Assembly (NCBI RefSeq): GCF_000310205.1
Contig: NZ_AMXE01000003.1
Location: 49,280 to 113,279, forward strand
DNA length: 64,000 nucleotides
Source of the DNA: Thauera linaloolentis 47Lol = DSM 12138
Lineage (GTDB): Bacteria > Pseudomonadota > Gammaproteobacteria > Burkholderiales > Rhodocyclaceae
Direction of reading: 5' to 3'
Shown: piece after piece, positions 1 to 8,547 of the stretch
Layout of the letters: every line of letters starts with the position of its first letter
Position numbering within the stretch: position 1 is the stretch's first letter
Program-made: the position numbers and the translations under genes
Notes under the pieces: model-generated
Told to the model about the DNA's origin: nothing
The model's input: the letters and a program-made list of their open reading frames with translations, nothing else
The model's database searches: none

Positions 1-822
1 AGCCGCTGGAACGTTACCGACCCGCTGAAGCTGATCGTCGGCCTGCGGGTCACCGATGCCGAGCAGGAAATCATCGCCAACGGCGTGCGTACCTCAGCCC
101 GTTACCGCGATGAACTGACGCCCTATGCAGGCGTGGTCTACGACATTTCCCGCAACTACTCGGTCTACGCGAGCTACACCGACATCTTCAAGACGCAGAC
201 CGCCCGCAACCGGGCCGGGAATCTGCTGGACCCAGTCATCGGCAAGAACTACGAGGCGGGGGTGAAGGGCGAGTTCTACGACGGCCGGTTGACGGTATCG
301 GCCGCCGCGTTCAAGGTGAAACAGGACAACCTGGCCTCGTTCGACGCAATCGTCGATGGCGAATACCGTTACAAAGCCATCAGTGGCGCGACCGTCGATG
401 GCTATGAGTTGGAGGCATCGGGAGAGCTGACGCCGGACTGGAACATTTCCGCAGGCTTCACCAGGCGCACCATGAAGAACGGTAAGGAGTCCTATCTGGA
501 AACGACCCAGCCTGAAAAACTGCTCCGGCTGAGCAGTTCCCACAGGTTGCCTGGCGCGCTCAGCAAGGTGGTGCTCGGCGGACATGTGACGTGGCAAAGT
601 CGCATCTACGAAAAAGGCTCCGGCCCCGGTGGCATCGATGCCGTGCAGAACAGCTATGCCTTGCTCCATCTCTTCGCCAGCTATCAGGCCGGAGACAATC
701 TGAGCTTCCAGTTGAACATCAACAATGTGTTCGACGAGAAATATATCTCTGGCATTCTGGATGGCTATGGCCGCTATGGCGATCCGCGCAATGTCTGGTT
801 GAGCGCGAAGTACCGCTTTTGA
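1..822 (+). CDS. TonB-dependent siderophore receptor, C-terminal part (5' end outside window)
   Basis: The frame is open from base 1, so the gene starts upstream of the window; about 273 residues of the outer-membrane beta-barrel are seen. Strands such as YSVYASYTDIFKTQ, GKNYEAGVKGEFYDGRLTVS and the final block ending VWLSAKYRF are typical of the FpvA/FhuE branch of ferric-siderophore receptors. The last residue is Phe, the usual outer-membrane insertion signal. By family it imports a ferric siderophore with energy from TonB-ExbBD. The plug domain and any N-terminal signalling domain are outside the window, so ligand and regulation cannot be judged. A hairpin follows the stop, then toxin-antitoxin debris on the other strand. 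Confidence 0.9.
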   Translation, partial: SRWNVTDPLKLIVGLRVTDAEQEIIANGVRTSARYRDELTPYAGVVYDISRNYSVYASYTDIFKTQTARNRAGNLLDPVIGKNYEAGVKGEFYDGRLTVSAAAFKVKQDNLASFDAIVDGEYRYKAISGATVDGYELEASGELTPDWNISAGFTRRTMKNGKESYLETTQPEKLLRLSSSHRLPGALSKVVLGGHVTWQSRIYEKGSGPGGIDAVQNSYALLHLFASYQAGDNLSFQLNINNVFDEKYISGILDGYGRYGDPRNVWLSAKYRF

Positions 823-842
823 TCAGCTCAGCCATTTGAACA

Positions 843-879
843 GCCCCGGACAAATCGATCGCCGGGGCCGTGACGTTTT
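843..879 (+). terminator. weak intrinsic terminator after the receptor
   Basis: A perfect 7-bp stem, GCCCCGG (843-849) with CCGGGGC (862-868), is followed a few bases later by TTTT (876-879). It lies 20 bases after the receptor stop. The T tract is short and not immediately next to the stem, so the call is tentative. Confidence 0.4.
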
Positions 880-927
880 GCGATTGTTCCCAGAACGCGG
901 CGCTACCGATGGGCATGGGATTGCCTG

Positions 928-1047
928 TTATCGGATGCCTTCGGCCTGCTCGAGAAACGCCTCGGGGCTCAGGGCGGCCGAGGCGGCCTGCCCCGGCCGT
1001 GCGAAGGCAATGTCGAGAAAGATGTTGATGTCCAGCAGGATGCGCAT
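928..1047 (-). pseudogene. truncated PIN-domain (VapC-like) toxin
   Basis: This 39-codon frame starts MRILLDINIFLDIAFARPG. That matches the first strand of a PIN ribonuclease, including the first acidic catalytic residue (Asp6). A TAA follows after 39 residues, whereas PIN toxins are about 130 residues with three or four spaced acidic residues, so this fragment cannot be active. Its start lies 6 bases after the stop of the antitoxin-like fragment on the same strand, the normal antitoxin-then-toxin order. I read it as a decayed VapBC-type pair; a very short real protein is unlikely. Confidence 0.6.
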
Positions 1048-1053
1048 GGCTCG

Positions 1054-1275
1054 TCACTTGACGTGCTTGCACAGCAGGTGGCGCAGGCGCGCGGCATCGG
1101 CATCAGTGGCCTGCGACGCGTCTTCGACTTTGGGCTCGGCCAACCGGCCGCTCCATTGCGCCAGCCAGCAGCCGGCGGCCGACGTCTCCTGCAGTTCGGC
1201 CGCCAGGCTCGCTCTCAATGCCTGGCGCACGATTTCCGAATGCGGCGAGTGGTCGCCCGCACTATTGGCGGGCTT
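1054..1275 (-). pseudogene. 5'-truncated ribbon-helix-helix antitoxin fragment
   Basis: The frame carries SPHSEIVRQALRASLAAEL, which resembles the second helix of a CopG/VapB-type ribbon-helix-helix domain. It is followed by the acidic C-terminal tail typical of these antitoxins and ends RHLLCKHVK. The first beta strand and a convincing start codon are missing: the frame runs back into the end of ubiH without a Shine-Dalgarno or ATG at the right place. The PIN fragment follows 6 bases downstream. The pair is best seen as a remnant; GTG starts inside the frame exist but would remove the DNA-binding strand. Confidence 0.5.
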
Positions 1276-1280
1276 CCAGC

Positions 1281-2486
1281 TCAGGGCCAGGCGCGGGCGC
1301 CGAACATCATGCGGCGGGCGATGAAGTTGCGCAGCGGCGGGAAGACGTCGAGCGCGAACAGGGTCGCGCCGCGTGCATGGCGCAGGGGGCCGAAATCGTT
1401 GCTGAACACGCGCACCAGGGTGTCGGTGAAGCGGATCGTGCCGAGGCGGTCGAGGCTGCGGCTGCGCGCATAGGCCGCCAGCACGGCGGGGGTGCCGGGG
1501 TCGCGCGGCGAGGGGGGGGGCGTGGCGCGCGCGCTTGCGTCGCAGTGGCGCAGCAGCGTATCGGCCAGCGCCCAGACATCGCGCAGGGCGAGGTTGAAGC
1601 CTTGTCCGGCGACCGGGTGCAAAGTCTGGGCGGCATTGCCCAGCCACACCGTGCGCGCGCCGACCGCCGATTCGCGGTAGCGCAGCAGCAGTGGGTAGCG
1701 CAGGCGCTTGCCGACGCCGCTGAGCTGCACGCGGTTGCCGATGTGGGCCTGCAGGCGGGTGAGATAGGCCTCGTCGTCCAGCGCCAGCAGGGCGTCGGCG
1801 GTGTCGGGGCGGGCGACATGGACGAGCGCATAGCCTTCGCCCTTGGGCAGCAGGGCGAGCGGGCCTTCGCGGGTGAAGCGTTCGAAGGCCGTGCCGCGAT
1901 GGCCGCCGGCGACGGCAAGCTGCGCGATCAGGGCGTGCTGGTGGTAGTTGCGTTCGGCCACGTCCGGGTCGTCGGTGCGTAGCCCGCCTTCGGCGCAGGC
2001 GGCCAGGCGCGCGCGCAGCGTGGCGGCCGGGCGGCCGGGGGTGGCCAGGCTGGCGATGATGTCGTCGCTGCCGGGAGCCAGGTTGAGGACTTCGGTTTCG
2101 TCCAGCACCGGGATCCCGGCGGCGTCGACGGCGGCGCGCAGGGCGGCGGCGAGTTCGCCGGCCGATACGACGTAGCCCAGCGCGGGCAGTCCATGCTCGG
2201 CCGCGTCGATCAGGGTGCGGCCAAGCCCGCCTTGCTGCGAGACGTGGATGTGCTCGATCGCGGTGGCCGCCAGCGCATCCCACACGCCGAGGCCTTGCAG
2301 CGTCAGGCGGCTGCCGTGCGCCAGCGCGAGGTCGCGCGGGTCGCTGCTGACCGCTTCGCGGGGCCGGGCGTCGGCCAGCACGATGTCGAGGCCGGCATCC
2401 TTCAGCGCCAGCGCGAGCGCCAGGCCGACGGGGCCGGCGCCGACGATGAGCAGGTCGTGCGTGGTATCGGAGGGGATGTCAGCCAT
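1281..2486 (-). CDS. ubiH: 2-octaprenyl-6-methoxyphenol hydroxylase, ubiquinone synthesis
   Basis: This is a 401-residue class A flavin monooxygenase. The FAD-binding Rossmann motif GAGPVG is at residues 16-21. The second FAD motif, GNAAQTLHPVAGQGFNL, lies near residue 290; its GNAAQ form is typical of UbiH rather than UbiI or UbiF. By family it hydroxylates the ubiquinone ring using O2 and a reduced flavin, within the membrane-associated Ubi complex. It overlaps the upstream pepP by 8 bases, the pepP-ubiH order known from many proteobacteria, so translation is probably coupled. Assignment between UbiH and its paralogues rests on that motif and on context. Confidence 0.9.
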   Translation of the reverse strand: MADIPSDTTHDLLIVGAGPVGLALALALKDAGLDIVLADARPREAVSSDPRDLALAHGSRLTLQGLGVWDALAATAIEHIHVSQQGGLGRTLIDAAEHGLPALGYVVSAGELAAALRAAVDAAGIPVLDETEVLNLAPGSDDIIASLATPGRPAATLRARLAACAEGGLRTDDPDVAERNYHQHALIAQLAVAGGHRGTAFERFTREGPLALLPKGEGYALVHVARPDTADALLALDDEAYLTRLQAHIGNRVQLSGVGKRLRYPLLLRYRESAVGARTVWLGNAAQTLHPVAGQGFNLALRDVWALADTLLRHCDASARATPPPSPRDPGTPAVLAAYARSRSLDRLGTIRFTDTLVRVFSNDFGPLRHARGATLFALDVFPPLRNFIARRMMFGARAWP

Positions 2487-3849
2487 GGCGTGTCTCCCGC
2501 ATCAGGGCCTCGATGTCGGCAACGGCCTTGGGGACGTCTCCGGTGATCAGCTCGCAGCCGCTGGAGGTCACCACCGCGTCGTCCTCGATGCGGATGCCGA
2601 TGTTCCAGAAACGTTCGGGGACGTCGGCCGCCGGGCGGATGTAGCAGCCGGGCTCGATCGTCAGCACCATGCCCTCGACGAGCGGGCGCCATTCGCCGCC
2701 GACCTTGTACTCGCCAGCGTCATGCACGTCCATGCCCAGCCAGTGGCCGGTGCGGTGCATGTAGAAACGGCTGTAGGCACCGCTTTCGATCACGCCGTCG
2801 AGGCTGCCATCGAGCAGGCCGAGGTCGATCATGCCCTGGGCGAGCACCTTCACCGCGGCTTCGTGGGGTTCGTTCCAGTGCGCGCCGGGGCGGGTCGCCT
2901 CACGGGCGGCATGCTGCGCGGCCAGCACGATTTCGTATACCTCGCGCTGCGCGGCGCCGAAGTGGCCGTTGACGGGGAAGGTACGGGTAATGTCCGAGGC
3001 GTAGCCGTCGAGTTCGCAGCCGGCGTCGATCAGCAGCAGGTCGCCGTTGTGCAGCAGGTGGTCGTTTTCGACGTAGTGCAGCACGCAGGCGTTGGCACCG
3101 CCGGCGACGATCGAGGTGTAGGCGGGCGCCTGGCTGCCGGCGCTGCGGAAGGTGTGCAGCAGTTCGGCCTCGATCTCGTATTCGTGGCGGCCGGGGCGGG
3201 TGGCGCGCATGGCGCGGCAGTGGGCCGCGGCGGAAATCCTTGCGGCGCGGCGCATGGTGGCGAGTTCGGCGGCGTCCTTGACCAGGCGCATCTCGTCGAG
3301 TTCGGCGCGCAGATCGCGTATCGAATGCGGCGGCGCGATGCCGCTGCGCGCCTTGCCGCGCACGTTGTTCAGCGCCCCCAGCACGGTGGCGTCCCATATG
3401 TTGTCGTAACCCAGGCTGGCCCACACCAGCGGTTGGTCGGCCAGGTAGTCGGGCAGGCGCTTCTCCAGGTCGCCGATGGTCCAGGCTTCGTCGAAGCCGA
3501 AGATTTCGCGCGCCGCATCCGGGCCATGGCGGTAGCCGTCCCAGATCTCACGTTCTTCGTTCTTCTCGCGGCAGAACAGGATCTGTTTCGGCTGCTCTCC
3601 CGCGACCAGCACGACGACGGCCTCGGGTTCGCGAAAGGCGGTGAGGTAGTAGAAATAGCTGTCGTGCCGGTAGGGGTAATGGGCGTCGCGGTTGCGGATG
3701 CGCTCGGGTGCGGTCGGCAGCACGGCGACGCCGCCGCCCGCCGCCTGCATGCGTGCGAGCAGGCGCGTGCGGCGTGCGCGGAAAGGGGCGAGGTCGGGCG
3801 TGGCGGCGAAATCGGGACGGCTCGGGGCGGGTGGGGGCGGTACGTTCAT
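2479..3849 (-). CDS. pepP: Xaa-Pro aminopeptidase (M24B)
   Basis: A 456-residue cytosolic dimetal aminopeptidase that removes N-terminal residues preceding proline. An N-terminal AMP_N domain (about residues 10-145) precedes the pita-bread catalytic domain. Visible metal-site segments are the Asp pair in LIDAGCELDGYASDIT, the His in HRTGHWLGMDVHDAG, and the Glu residues in LTIEPGCY and GIRIEDD. I chose the ATG at 3847-3849 (MNVPPPPAP). A start 8 codons further upstream is possible but would extend beyond the usual family length of about 440. It is followed by ubiH with an 8-base overlap. Confidence 0.92.
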   Translation of the reverse strand: MNVPPPPAPSRPDFAATPDLAPFRARRTRLLARMQAAGGGVAVLPTAPERIRNRDAHYPYRHDSYFYYLTAFREPEAVVVLVAGEQPKQILFCREKNEEREIWDGYRHGPDAAREIFGFDEAWTIGDLEKRLPDYLADQPLVWASLGYDNIWDATVLGALNNVRGKARSGIAPPHSIRDLRAELDEMRLVKDAAELATMRRAARISAAAHCRAMRATRPGRHEYEIEAELLHTFRSAGSQAPAYTSIVAGGANACVLHYVENDHLLHNGDLLLIDAGCELDGYASDITRTFPVNGHFGAAQREVYEIVLAAQHAAREATRPGAHWNEPHEAAVKVLAQGMIDLGLLDGSLDGVIESGAYSRFYMHRTGHWLGMDVHDAGEYKVGGEWRPLVEGMVLTIEPGCYIRPAADVPERFWNIGIRIEDDAVVTSSGCELITGDVPKAVADIEALMRETRHG

Positions 3850-3929
3850 TGCGCGATTATCGCACTGTTGCACCGGTCTGCTACGGCTTCCCTTGGGCCT
3901 CTGGGTGGCGATCGAATCTGCTGCCTCTC

Positions 3930-4061
3930 TCCCGTGTGTCCTGGAAGCGCGCCCTCAACCTGCGTCAGATTAAGGCACTTGCACGACGTTTTGGCGTGCC
4001 GTTGGAAGTGTTTGCCGACTGTCCATGTGCAATCCTGGGCAGGCCTCACAAGGATCGATGA
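3930..4061 (+). pseudogene. C-terminal remnant of a HigA/Xre-type antitoxin
   Basis: In the 299-bp gap between murU and pepP (3850-4148) one plus-strand frame reads RALNLRQIKALARRFGVPLE followed by VFAD. This is very like the end of HigA-family antitoxins, where a short helix pair closes the Xre helix-turn-helix. The preceding residues (SRVSWK) look like the usual RVSEVLNRK stretch with an internal deletion. No start codon, N-terminal domain or HigB toxin is present. The rest of the gap shows nothing I recognise. Call by sequence resemblance only; a chance match in a GC-rich frame is possible. Confidence 0.42.
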
Positions 4062-4148
4062 TCGCAGGCCAAGGTGTCGTGGACGGCACTGGAAGATTCT
4101 GAGCGGACCGATATCGCTCATGCTCGTGTTGGTTGGCTGTTTCCGTAC

Positions 4149-4865
4149 TCAGCCTGTTCCGGTCCGCAGGCTACGATCGAGCGCCGCAAGCTGGGCGGGG
4201 GTGCCGACGTTTTCCCAGTGGCCGTCGTGGCGTTCGCCGGTGGCGTGGCCGGCGGCGATGGCGCTGCGGTAGTAGGGGGTCATCGCCACTTTTTCGCCGC
4301 GGGCGATGGCGCTGAACAGGCGGGTATCGTAGAGGCCGATGTTGCCGAAGGTGAGGCGTTCGGCGCCGTCCAGCGACAATCGGCCGCCGCTGCCGAGGGC
4401 GAAGTCGCCAGCCGGGTGGAAAGGCGGGTTGGGCACCATGACGAGGTGCATGCGCGGTTCGGCGCTGCCGGCCATTTCGGCGGCGCGCGGCAGCAGGCGG
4501 CGGTAGTCGTAGTCGGTGTGGATGTCGCCGGAGACGGCAAGGAAGATTTCGCCGGCTGCGTTCTCCGGCGTGTCGGCCAGCAGCGGCAGGGCCTGGGCGA
4601 TGCCGCCGGCCGTTTCCAGCGCGCTTGCTTCCGCCGAGTAATGCAGGCGCACGCCGTAGCGCCCGCCGTCGCCGAGGGCGGCCTCGATCTGGTCGCCGAG
4701 CCAGGCGTGGTTGATGACGATGTCGCCGATGCCGGCGCGGGCGAGAGCTTCGATCTGCCACACGATCAGGGGTTTGCCGCCCGCTTCGAGCAAGGGCTTG
4801 GGGCGCTGGTCGGTCAGCGGGCGCATGCGCTCGCCGCGGCCGGCGGCGAAGATCATCGCTTTCAT
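4149..4865 (-). CDS. murU: N-acetylmuramate alpha-1-phosphate uridylyltransferase
   Basis: A 238-residue nucleotidyltransferase. The N-terminus carries the NTP-binding signature AAGRGERMRPLTDQRPKPLL (residues 7-26), and the rest follows the sugar-phosphate nucleotidyltransferase fold. In Pseudomonas putida MurU makes UDP-MurNAc from MurNAc-1-phosphate in the cell-wall recycling route that bypasses de novo synthesis and lowers fosfomycin sensitivity. The assignment depends on the adjacent kinase gene: amgK ends 7 bases upstream on the same strand, the pairing known from P. putida. On sequence alone it could be another sugar-1-phosphate nucleotidyltransferase. Confidence 0.85.
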   Translation of the reverse strand: MKAMIFAAGRGERMRPLTDQRPKPLLEAGGKPLIVWQIEALARAGIGDIVINHAWLGDQIEAALGDGGRYGVRLHYSAEASALETAGGIAQALPLLADTPENAAGEIFLAVSGDIHTDYDYRRLLPRAAEMAGSAEPRMHLVMVPNPPFHPAGDFALGSGGRLSLDGAERLTFGNIGLYDTRLFSAIARGEKVAMTPYYRSAIAAGHATGERHDGHWENVGTPAQLAALDRSLRTGTG

Positions 4866-4872
4866 CTTTGGC

Positions 4873-5919
4873 TCAGAAGGTATAGCCGACCTGGGTGTCC
4901 TCGGGGTCGAGGCGGTCGAGCAGCTTGAGCAGCGGGCCGAGGTCGCGGTAACGCTTGCAGGCGCGGCGCAGGTAGTCCATCACCAGCGGCATGTCGGCCA
5001 GGTAGCCGCCCTTGCCGTCGCGGTGGTGGAGGCGGGCGAAGATGCCGAGTACCTTGAGGTGGCGCTGCACGCCCATCCATTCGAAGTCGCGGTGGAAATC
5101 GGCGAACTCGCCGCGCACCGGCAGGCCGAGTTTCTTCGCCGTTTCCCAGTAGCGGATCAGCAGATCGAGGATGAACTCTTCGTCCCAGCGGATGTAGGCG
5201 TCCTTGAACAGTGACACGAGGTCGTAGGTGATGGGGCCATGCACCGCGTCCTGGAAATCGATGATGCCGGGGTTGGGGCCGAGGCCGTCGCCGGGTGCGA
5301 GCCGCATCAGGTTGCGCGAGTGGTAGTCGCGGTGCACGAAGACCCGGGGTTCGGCGAGGTTGACGTCGAGGATGCGGTCGAAGACGGTGCGCAGTTGTGC
5401 CGCTTCGGCGTCGCTCAGCGTCGTGTTCTTGTGGCGGGCGATGTACCACTCGGGGAACAGCATCATCTCGCGCAGCAGCAGGGCGCGGTCGTACTCCGGC
5501 AGGACGCCGGGGCGGCTGGCATGCTGGATGGCGGCAAGTGCGCCGAGCGCGTCGGCATAGAGGTGGGCGGCGTCGTGCAGGTCGGCGCCACCGGCCGTCT
5601 GCAGGGCGGAGAGGTAGGTCGTGGCGCCGAGGTCGGACAGCAGCAGGAAGCCGTGTTCGAGGTCTTGCGCCAGTACGTCGGGCACGTGCGCCCCGGCATT
5701 GCGGAACAGTGCGGCCACCTGCAGCCAGGGGCGGATGTCTTCCTTTTCGGGCGGAGCGTCCATGACGATGCGGGATGGGCCGCCGTCGGCAAACGTGGCG
5801 CGGAAGTAGCGGCGGAAGCTGGCGTCGGCAGAGGCAGGCGCGAGGTTGAAGGCCTGGCCGGGCAGGATGGATGCGAGCCAGGCGCGCAGTTGTTCGAGGC
5901 GTTGCAAGCGGTTCTCCAC
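4873..5919 (-). CDS. amgK: N-acetylmuramate/N-acetylglucosamine kinase
   Basis: A 348-residue member of the aminoglycoside-phosphotransferase kinase fold. The catalytic loop VFVHRDYHSRNLM (near residue 200) supplies the Brenner Asp/Asn, and IIDFQDAVHGPITYDLVSL supplies the metal-binding Asp. AmgK phosphorylates MurNAc and GlcNAc at the anomeric position, feeding MurU. The start is GTG (5917-5919). It is divergent from lptD with an 86-bp shared region, the arrangement seen in pseudomonads, so peptidoglycan recycling and lipopolysaccharide export may share promoter space. Nothing is missing compared with the family. Confidence 0.85.
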   Translation of the reverse strand: MENRLQRLEQLRAWLASILPGQAFNLAPASADASFRRYFRATFADGGPSRIVMDAPPEKEDIRPWLQVAALFRNAGAHVPDVLAQDLEHGFLLLSDLGATTYLSALQTAGGADLHDAAHLYADALGALAAIQHASRPGVLPEYDRALLLREMMLFPEWYIARHKNTTLSDAEAAQLRTVFDRILDVNLAEPRVFVHRDYHSRNLMRLAPGDGLGPNPGIIDFQDAVHGPITYDLVSLFKDAYIRWDEEFILDLLIRYWETAKKLGLPVRGEFADFHRDFEWMGVQRHLKVLGIFARLHHRDGKGGYLADMPLVMDYLRRACKRYRDLGPLLKLLDRLDPEDTQVGYTF

Positions 5920-6005
5920 GGGCGTTCGTGTACAATCCGCGAGTTTATCAACACGGTCGTGCGACAGGGGATTGCCCTGCGAACGACAGGAACCGTTCGC
6001 CTGTC

Positions 6006-8516
6006 ATGCCTCTGAATACGCGCATGCGCCTGATCCCTTTCCTGCTGTGCTGGATGTCCGGCACGGCGCTTGCGGCCGGCCTGCAGCCCCTGGTCGTTTC
6101 GCCCGACCTGGTACGCAGTCCGAAGGCCGCTGCCAGTCCGGCGTCCGCCCCCGGCGCGGTGACGGCCGGGGCGCCTGCAGCCGCTTCCAGACCCGTTCCG
6201 GCGCAGGCGGCTCCGGACGTGAAGCCGCCTGCCGAAGGACGGGCTGCACAGACGCAGCCGGCCCCGGCTTCGCCGCCGGCACAGGCCGAGCAGGCGCGGA
6301 GGCGCCCCGCCCCTGAAGCGGCAGCGCTGCCAGCGGGAAGCACCTCGGTCAAGGCGCTGAGGATTCTCGGTGCGCGCAGTATCGAACTCGTTGCCGACGG
6401 CGACGCCGAGCTGCAGCGTGACGACATGGTTCTTACCGCCGATCGCGTCACCTACCGCGAGCCGATCGACGAGGCCGTGGCCGAGGGCAATGTCGAGCTG
6501 CGGCAGGGCGAGGATTCCATCGCCGGGCCGAAGGCGACGATGGTGGTCGGCGAGAGTACGGGCACCTTCGAGTCGCCGGCCTACGAGCTTACGCGCCAGC
6601 GCCAGCCGAATCTGACCGGGGAGGAAGTACGGACGGTGTCGGGCCGTGGCCAGGCCGATCTGCTGCGCCTGGAGGGCGAGAACCAGTACCGCCTGGAAAA
6701 CGCGACCTGGTCGACTTGCCAGGCCAGCGACCCCGACTGGTACATCAAGGCGCGCGAGCTCGACCTGGACTACGACCGCGAGGTCGGGACGGCACGCAAC
6801 GGTTCGATCGTGTTCATGGACGTGCCCATTCTCTGGATGCCGTGGGCGGAGTTTCCGCTGACCGCACGGCGCCAGTCCGGCCTGCTGCCGCCGACCTTCG
6901 GTTCGTCGAACAAGACGGGGGCGGATCTCGCGGTTCCGTATTACTGGAATATCGCGCCCAACTACGATGCGACGATCACGCCGCGCTTCATGAGCCGGCG
7001 CGGCGTCCAGATCGGCGGCGAATTCCGTTACCTGGGCGAAACCTACCGGGGCGAGTCGCGCGTCGAGTGGATGCCGAAGGACCGCCTGGCGGGAGAGGAG
7101 CGTACCCTGGCGTCCATCCAGCACGAACAGCGGATCACGCCGAGCCTGTACGGCTCGCTGGATCTGAATTCGGTGTCGGACGACCGTTACTTCGAGGATC
7201 TGTCGTCCCGGATCGGCGTCGCGTCCCGGGTCAACCTGCTGCGGCAGGGGCAGCTCGTGTATCGGGGGTCGAGCTGGTGGAATGCCGTCATCCGCGCACA
7301 GAGCTACCAGACGCTGAATCCGGATGAGGAGTCGAGAAACGTCGCGCCCTACCGACGCCTGCCGCAGATCCTGGTGAAGGGGCAGCGCCCGGACCTGCCG
7401 GGAGGGCTGTCGGCATCCTTCAGCACCGAATACGTAAAGTTCGCGCATCCCGATGCGGACCGGAACAAGGACGAGGGAACACGCTTCGTCGCCTACCCGC
7501 AGCTTGCCTTGCCGCTGGCCGGGGCAGCCTGGTTCGTGACGCCGAAGGCGGGACTGCACTACACCAGCTACGACATCGACCGCTCGCCGCTGACCGCCAC
7601 GCAGCGCAGTTCGATCACGCGTTCGGCGCCGATCTTCTCGGTGGATTCGGGCCTGTTCTTCGAGCGCGAGGCGACGATCTTCGGCGGCGACTACCTGCAG
7701 ACGCTGGAGCCGCGCCTGTATTACCTGCGGGTTCCGTCGCGGGACCAGGCCGACATTCCCAACTTCGACACCAGCCGCTTCGACGTCGGCTTTGCGCAGA
7801 TGTTCTCGGAGAACCGCTTCTCAGGCAGCGACCGGATCGGCGACGCCAACGATCTCACCGCGGCGCTGACCACGCGCTTCATCGATTCCGGCAGCGGCGT
7901 GGAGCGCCTGCGCGCCATGATCGGGCAGCGTTATTATTTTTCCGACCAGAAAGTCTACCTGTACAACGAGGACGAACTGAGGGACGCAGGTCGTGGCACG
8001 GAGGTTCTCCTCGGGCTCGGCGGGCGGATTTCCCGCGAGTTCTCGCTGAATTCCTACCTGCAGTACAACACCGAGACCAGCCGGACCGAACGGGCGAATT
8101 TCAACCTGCGCTACCAGCCCGACTACGCCAAGGTGCTGAACATCAGCTATCGTTATGCGCCCGAACTGCGCATCGCGGAAAACCTCGTCGGCCTCGAGGA
8201 TGTCGATGTGTCAGGCCAGTGGCCGCTCGGGCGGGGCTGGTACGGCGTTGGCCGGGTGACGCATTCGCTGTTGGAGAACCGCGTCACCGAGGCGATCGGC
8301 GGCCTCGAGTACAACGGCGGCTGCTGGGTGTTCCGTGTCGCCGTGCATCGCTTCGCGATCGAGCGCGACGACGTCTCGCAGTCCATCTACGTCCAGCTCG
8401 AACTCAACGACCTGGCCGGCATCGGCTCCAACCCGCTCAACCTGCTGACGCGCAGCGTGCCTGGCTATGGCAAGATCAACGACTCTTCGGCCGACCGCGT
8501 GTTCGGCATGGATTGA
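6006..8516 (+). CDS. lptD: LPS-assembly protein LptD
   Basis: An 836-residue outer-membrane protein that, with LptE, inserts lipopolysaccharide into the outer leaflet. A signal peptide (residues 1-24) is followed by an unusual Ala/Pro-rich linker (about 25-110), the periplasmic LptA-like jellyroll (about 115-230) and the large barrel. Only two cysteines remain in the mature protein, Cys238 (TWSTCQASD) and Cys773 (YNGGCWVF). E. coli has four; these two correspond to its inter-domain disulphide partners. I chose ATG 6006 because upstream in-frame starts lie inside divergent amgK and before the signal peptide. surA follows after 31 bases. Confidence 0.95.
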   Translation: MPLNTRMRLIPFLLCWMSGTALAAGLQPLVVSPDLVRSPKAAASPASAPGAVTAGAPAAASRPVPAQAAPDVKPPAEGRAAQTQPAPASPPAQAEQARRRPAPEAAALPAGSTSVKALRILGARSIELVADGDAELQRDDMVLTADRVTYREPIDEAVAEGNVELRQGEDSIAGPKATMVVGESTGTFESPAYELTRQRQPNLTGEEVRTVSGRGQADLLRLEGENQYRLENATWSTCQASDPDWYIKARELDLDYDREVGTARNGSIVFMDVPILWMPWAEFPLTARRQSGLLPPTFGSSNKTGADLAVPYYWNIAPNYDATITPRFMSRRGVQIGGEFRYLGETYRGESRVEWMPKDRLAGEERTLASIQHEQRITPSLYGSLDLNSVSDDRYFEDLSSRIGVASRVNLLRQGQLVYRGSSWWNAVIRAQSYQTLNPDEESRNVAPYRRLPQILVKGQRPDLPGGLSASFSTEYVKFAHPDADRNKDEGTRFVAYPQLALPLAGAAWFVTPKAGLHYTSYDIDRSPLTATQRSSITRSAPIFSVDSGLFFEREATIFGGDYLQTLEPRLYYLRVPSRDQADIPNFDTSRFDVGFAQMFSENRFSGSDRIGDANDLTAALTTRFIDSGSGVERLRAMIGQRYYFSDQKVYLYNEDELRDAGRGTEVLLGLGGRISREFSLNSYLQYNTETSRTERANFNLRYQPDYAKVLNISYRYAPELRIAENLVGLEDVDVSGQWPLGRGWYGVGRVTHSLLENRVTEAIGGLEYNGGCWVFRVAVHRFAIERDDVSQSIYVQLELNDLAGIGSNPLNLLTRSVPGYGKINDSSADRVFGMD

Positions 8517-8547
8517 AACCGTGCGAGCCACCCCTCAAATAAAGACC

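Noticed and set aside
2215..4272. Long plus-strand open frame of 685 codons
   Set aside because: It is antisense to ubiH and pepP, whose protein motifs are unmistakable; the product has no recognisable domain and is a GC-rich shadow.
5871..6005. N-terminal extension of lptD
   Set aside because: It lies partly inside divergent amgK and precedes the signal peptide, which must be at the N-terminus.
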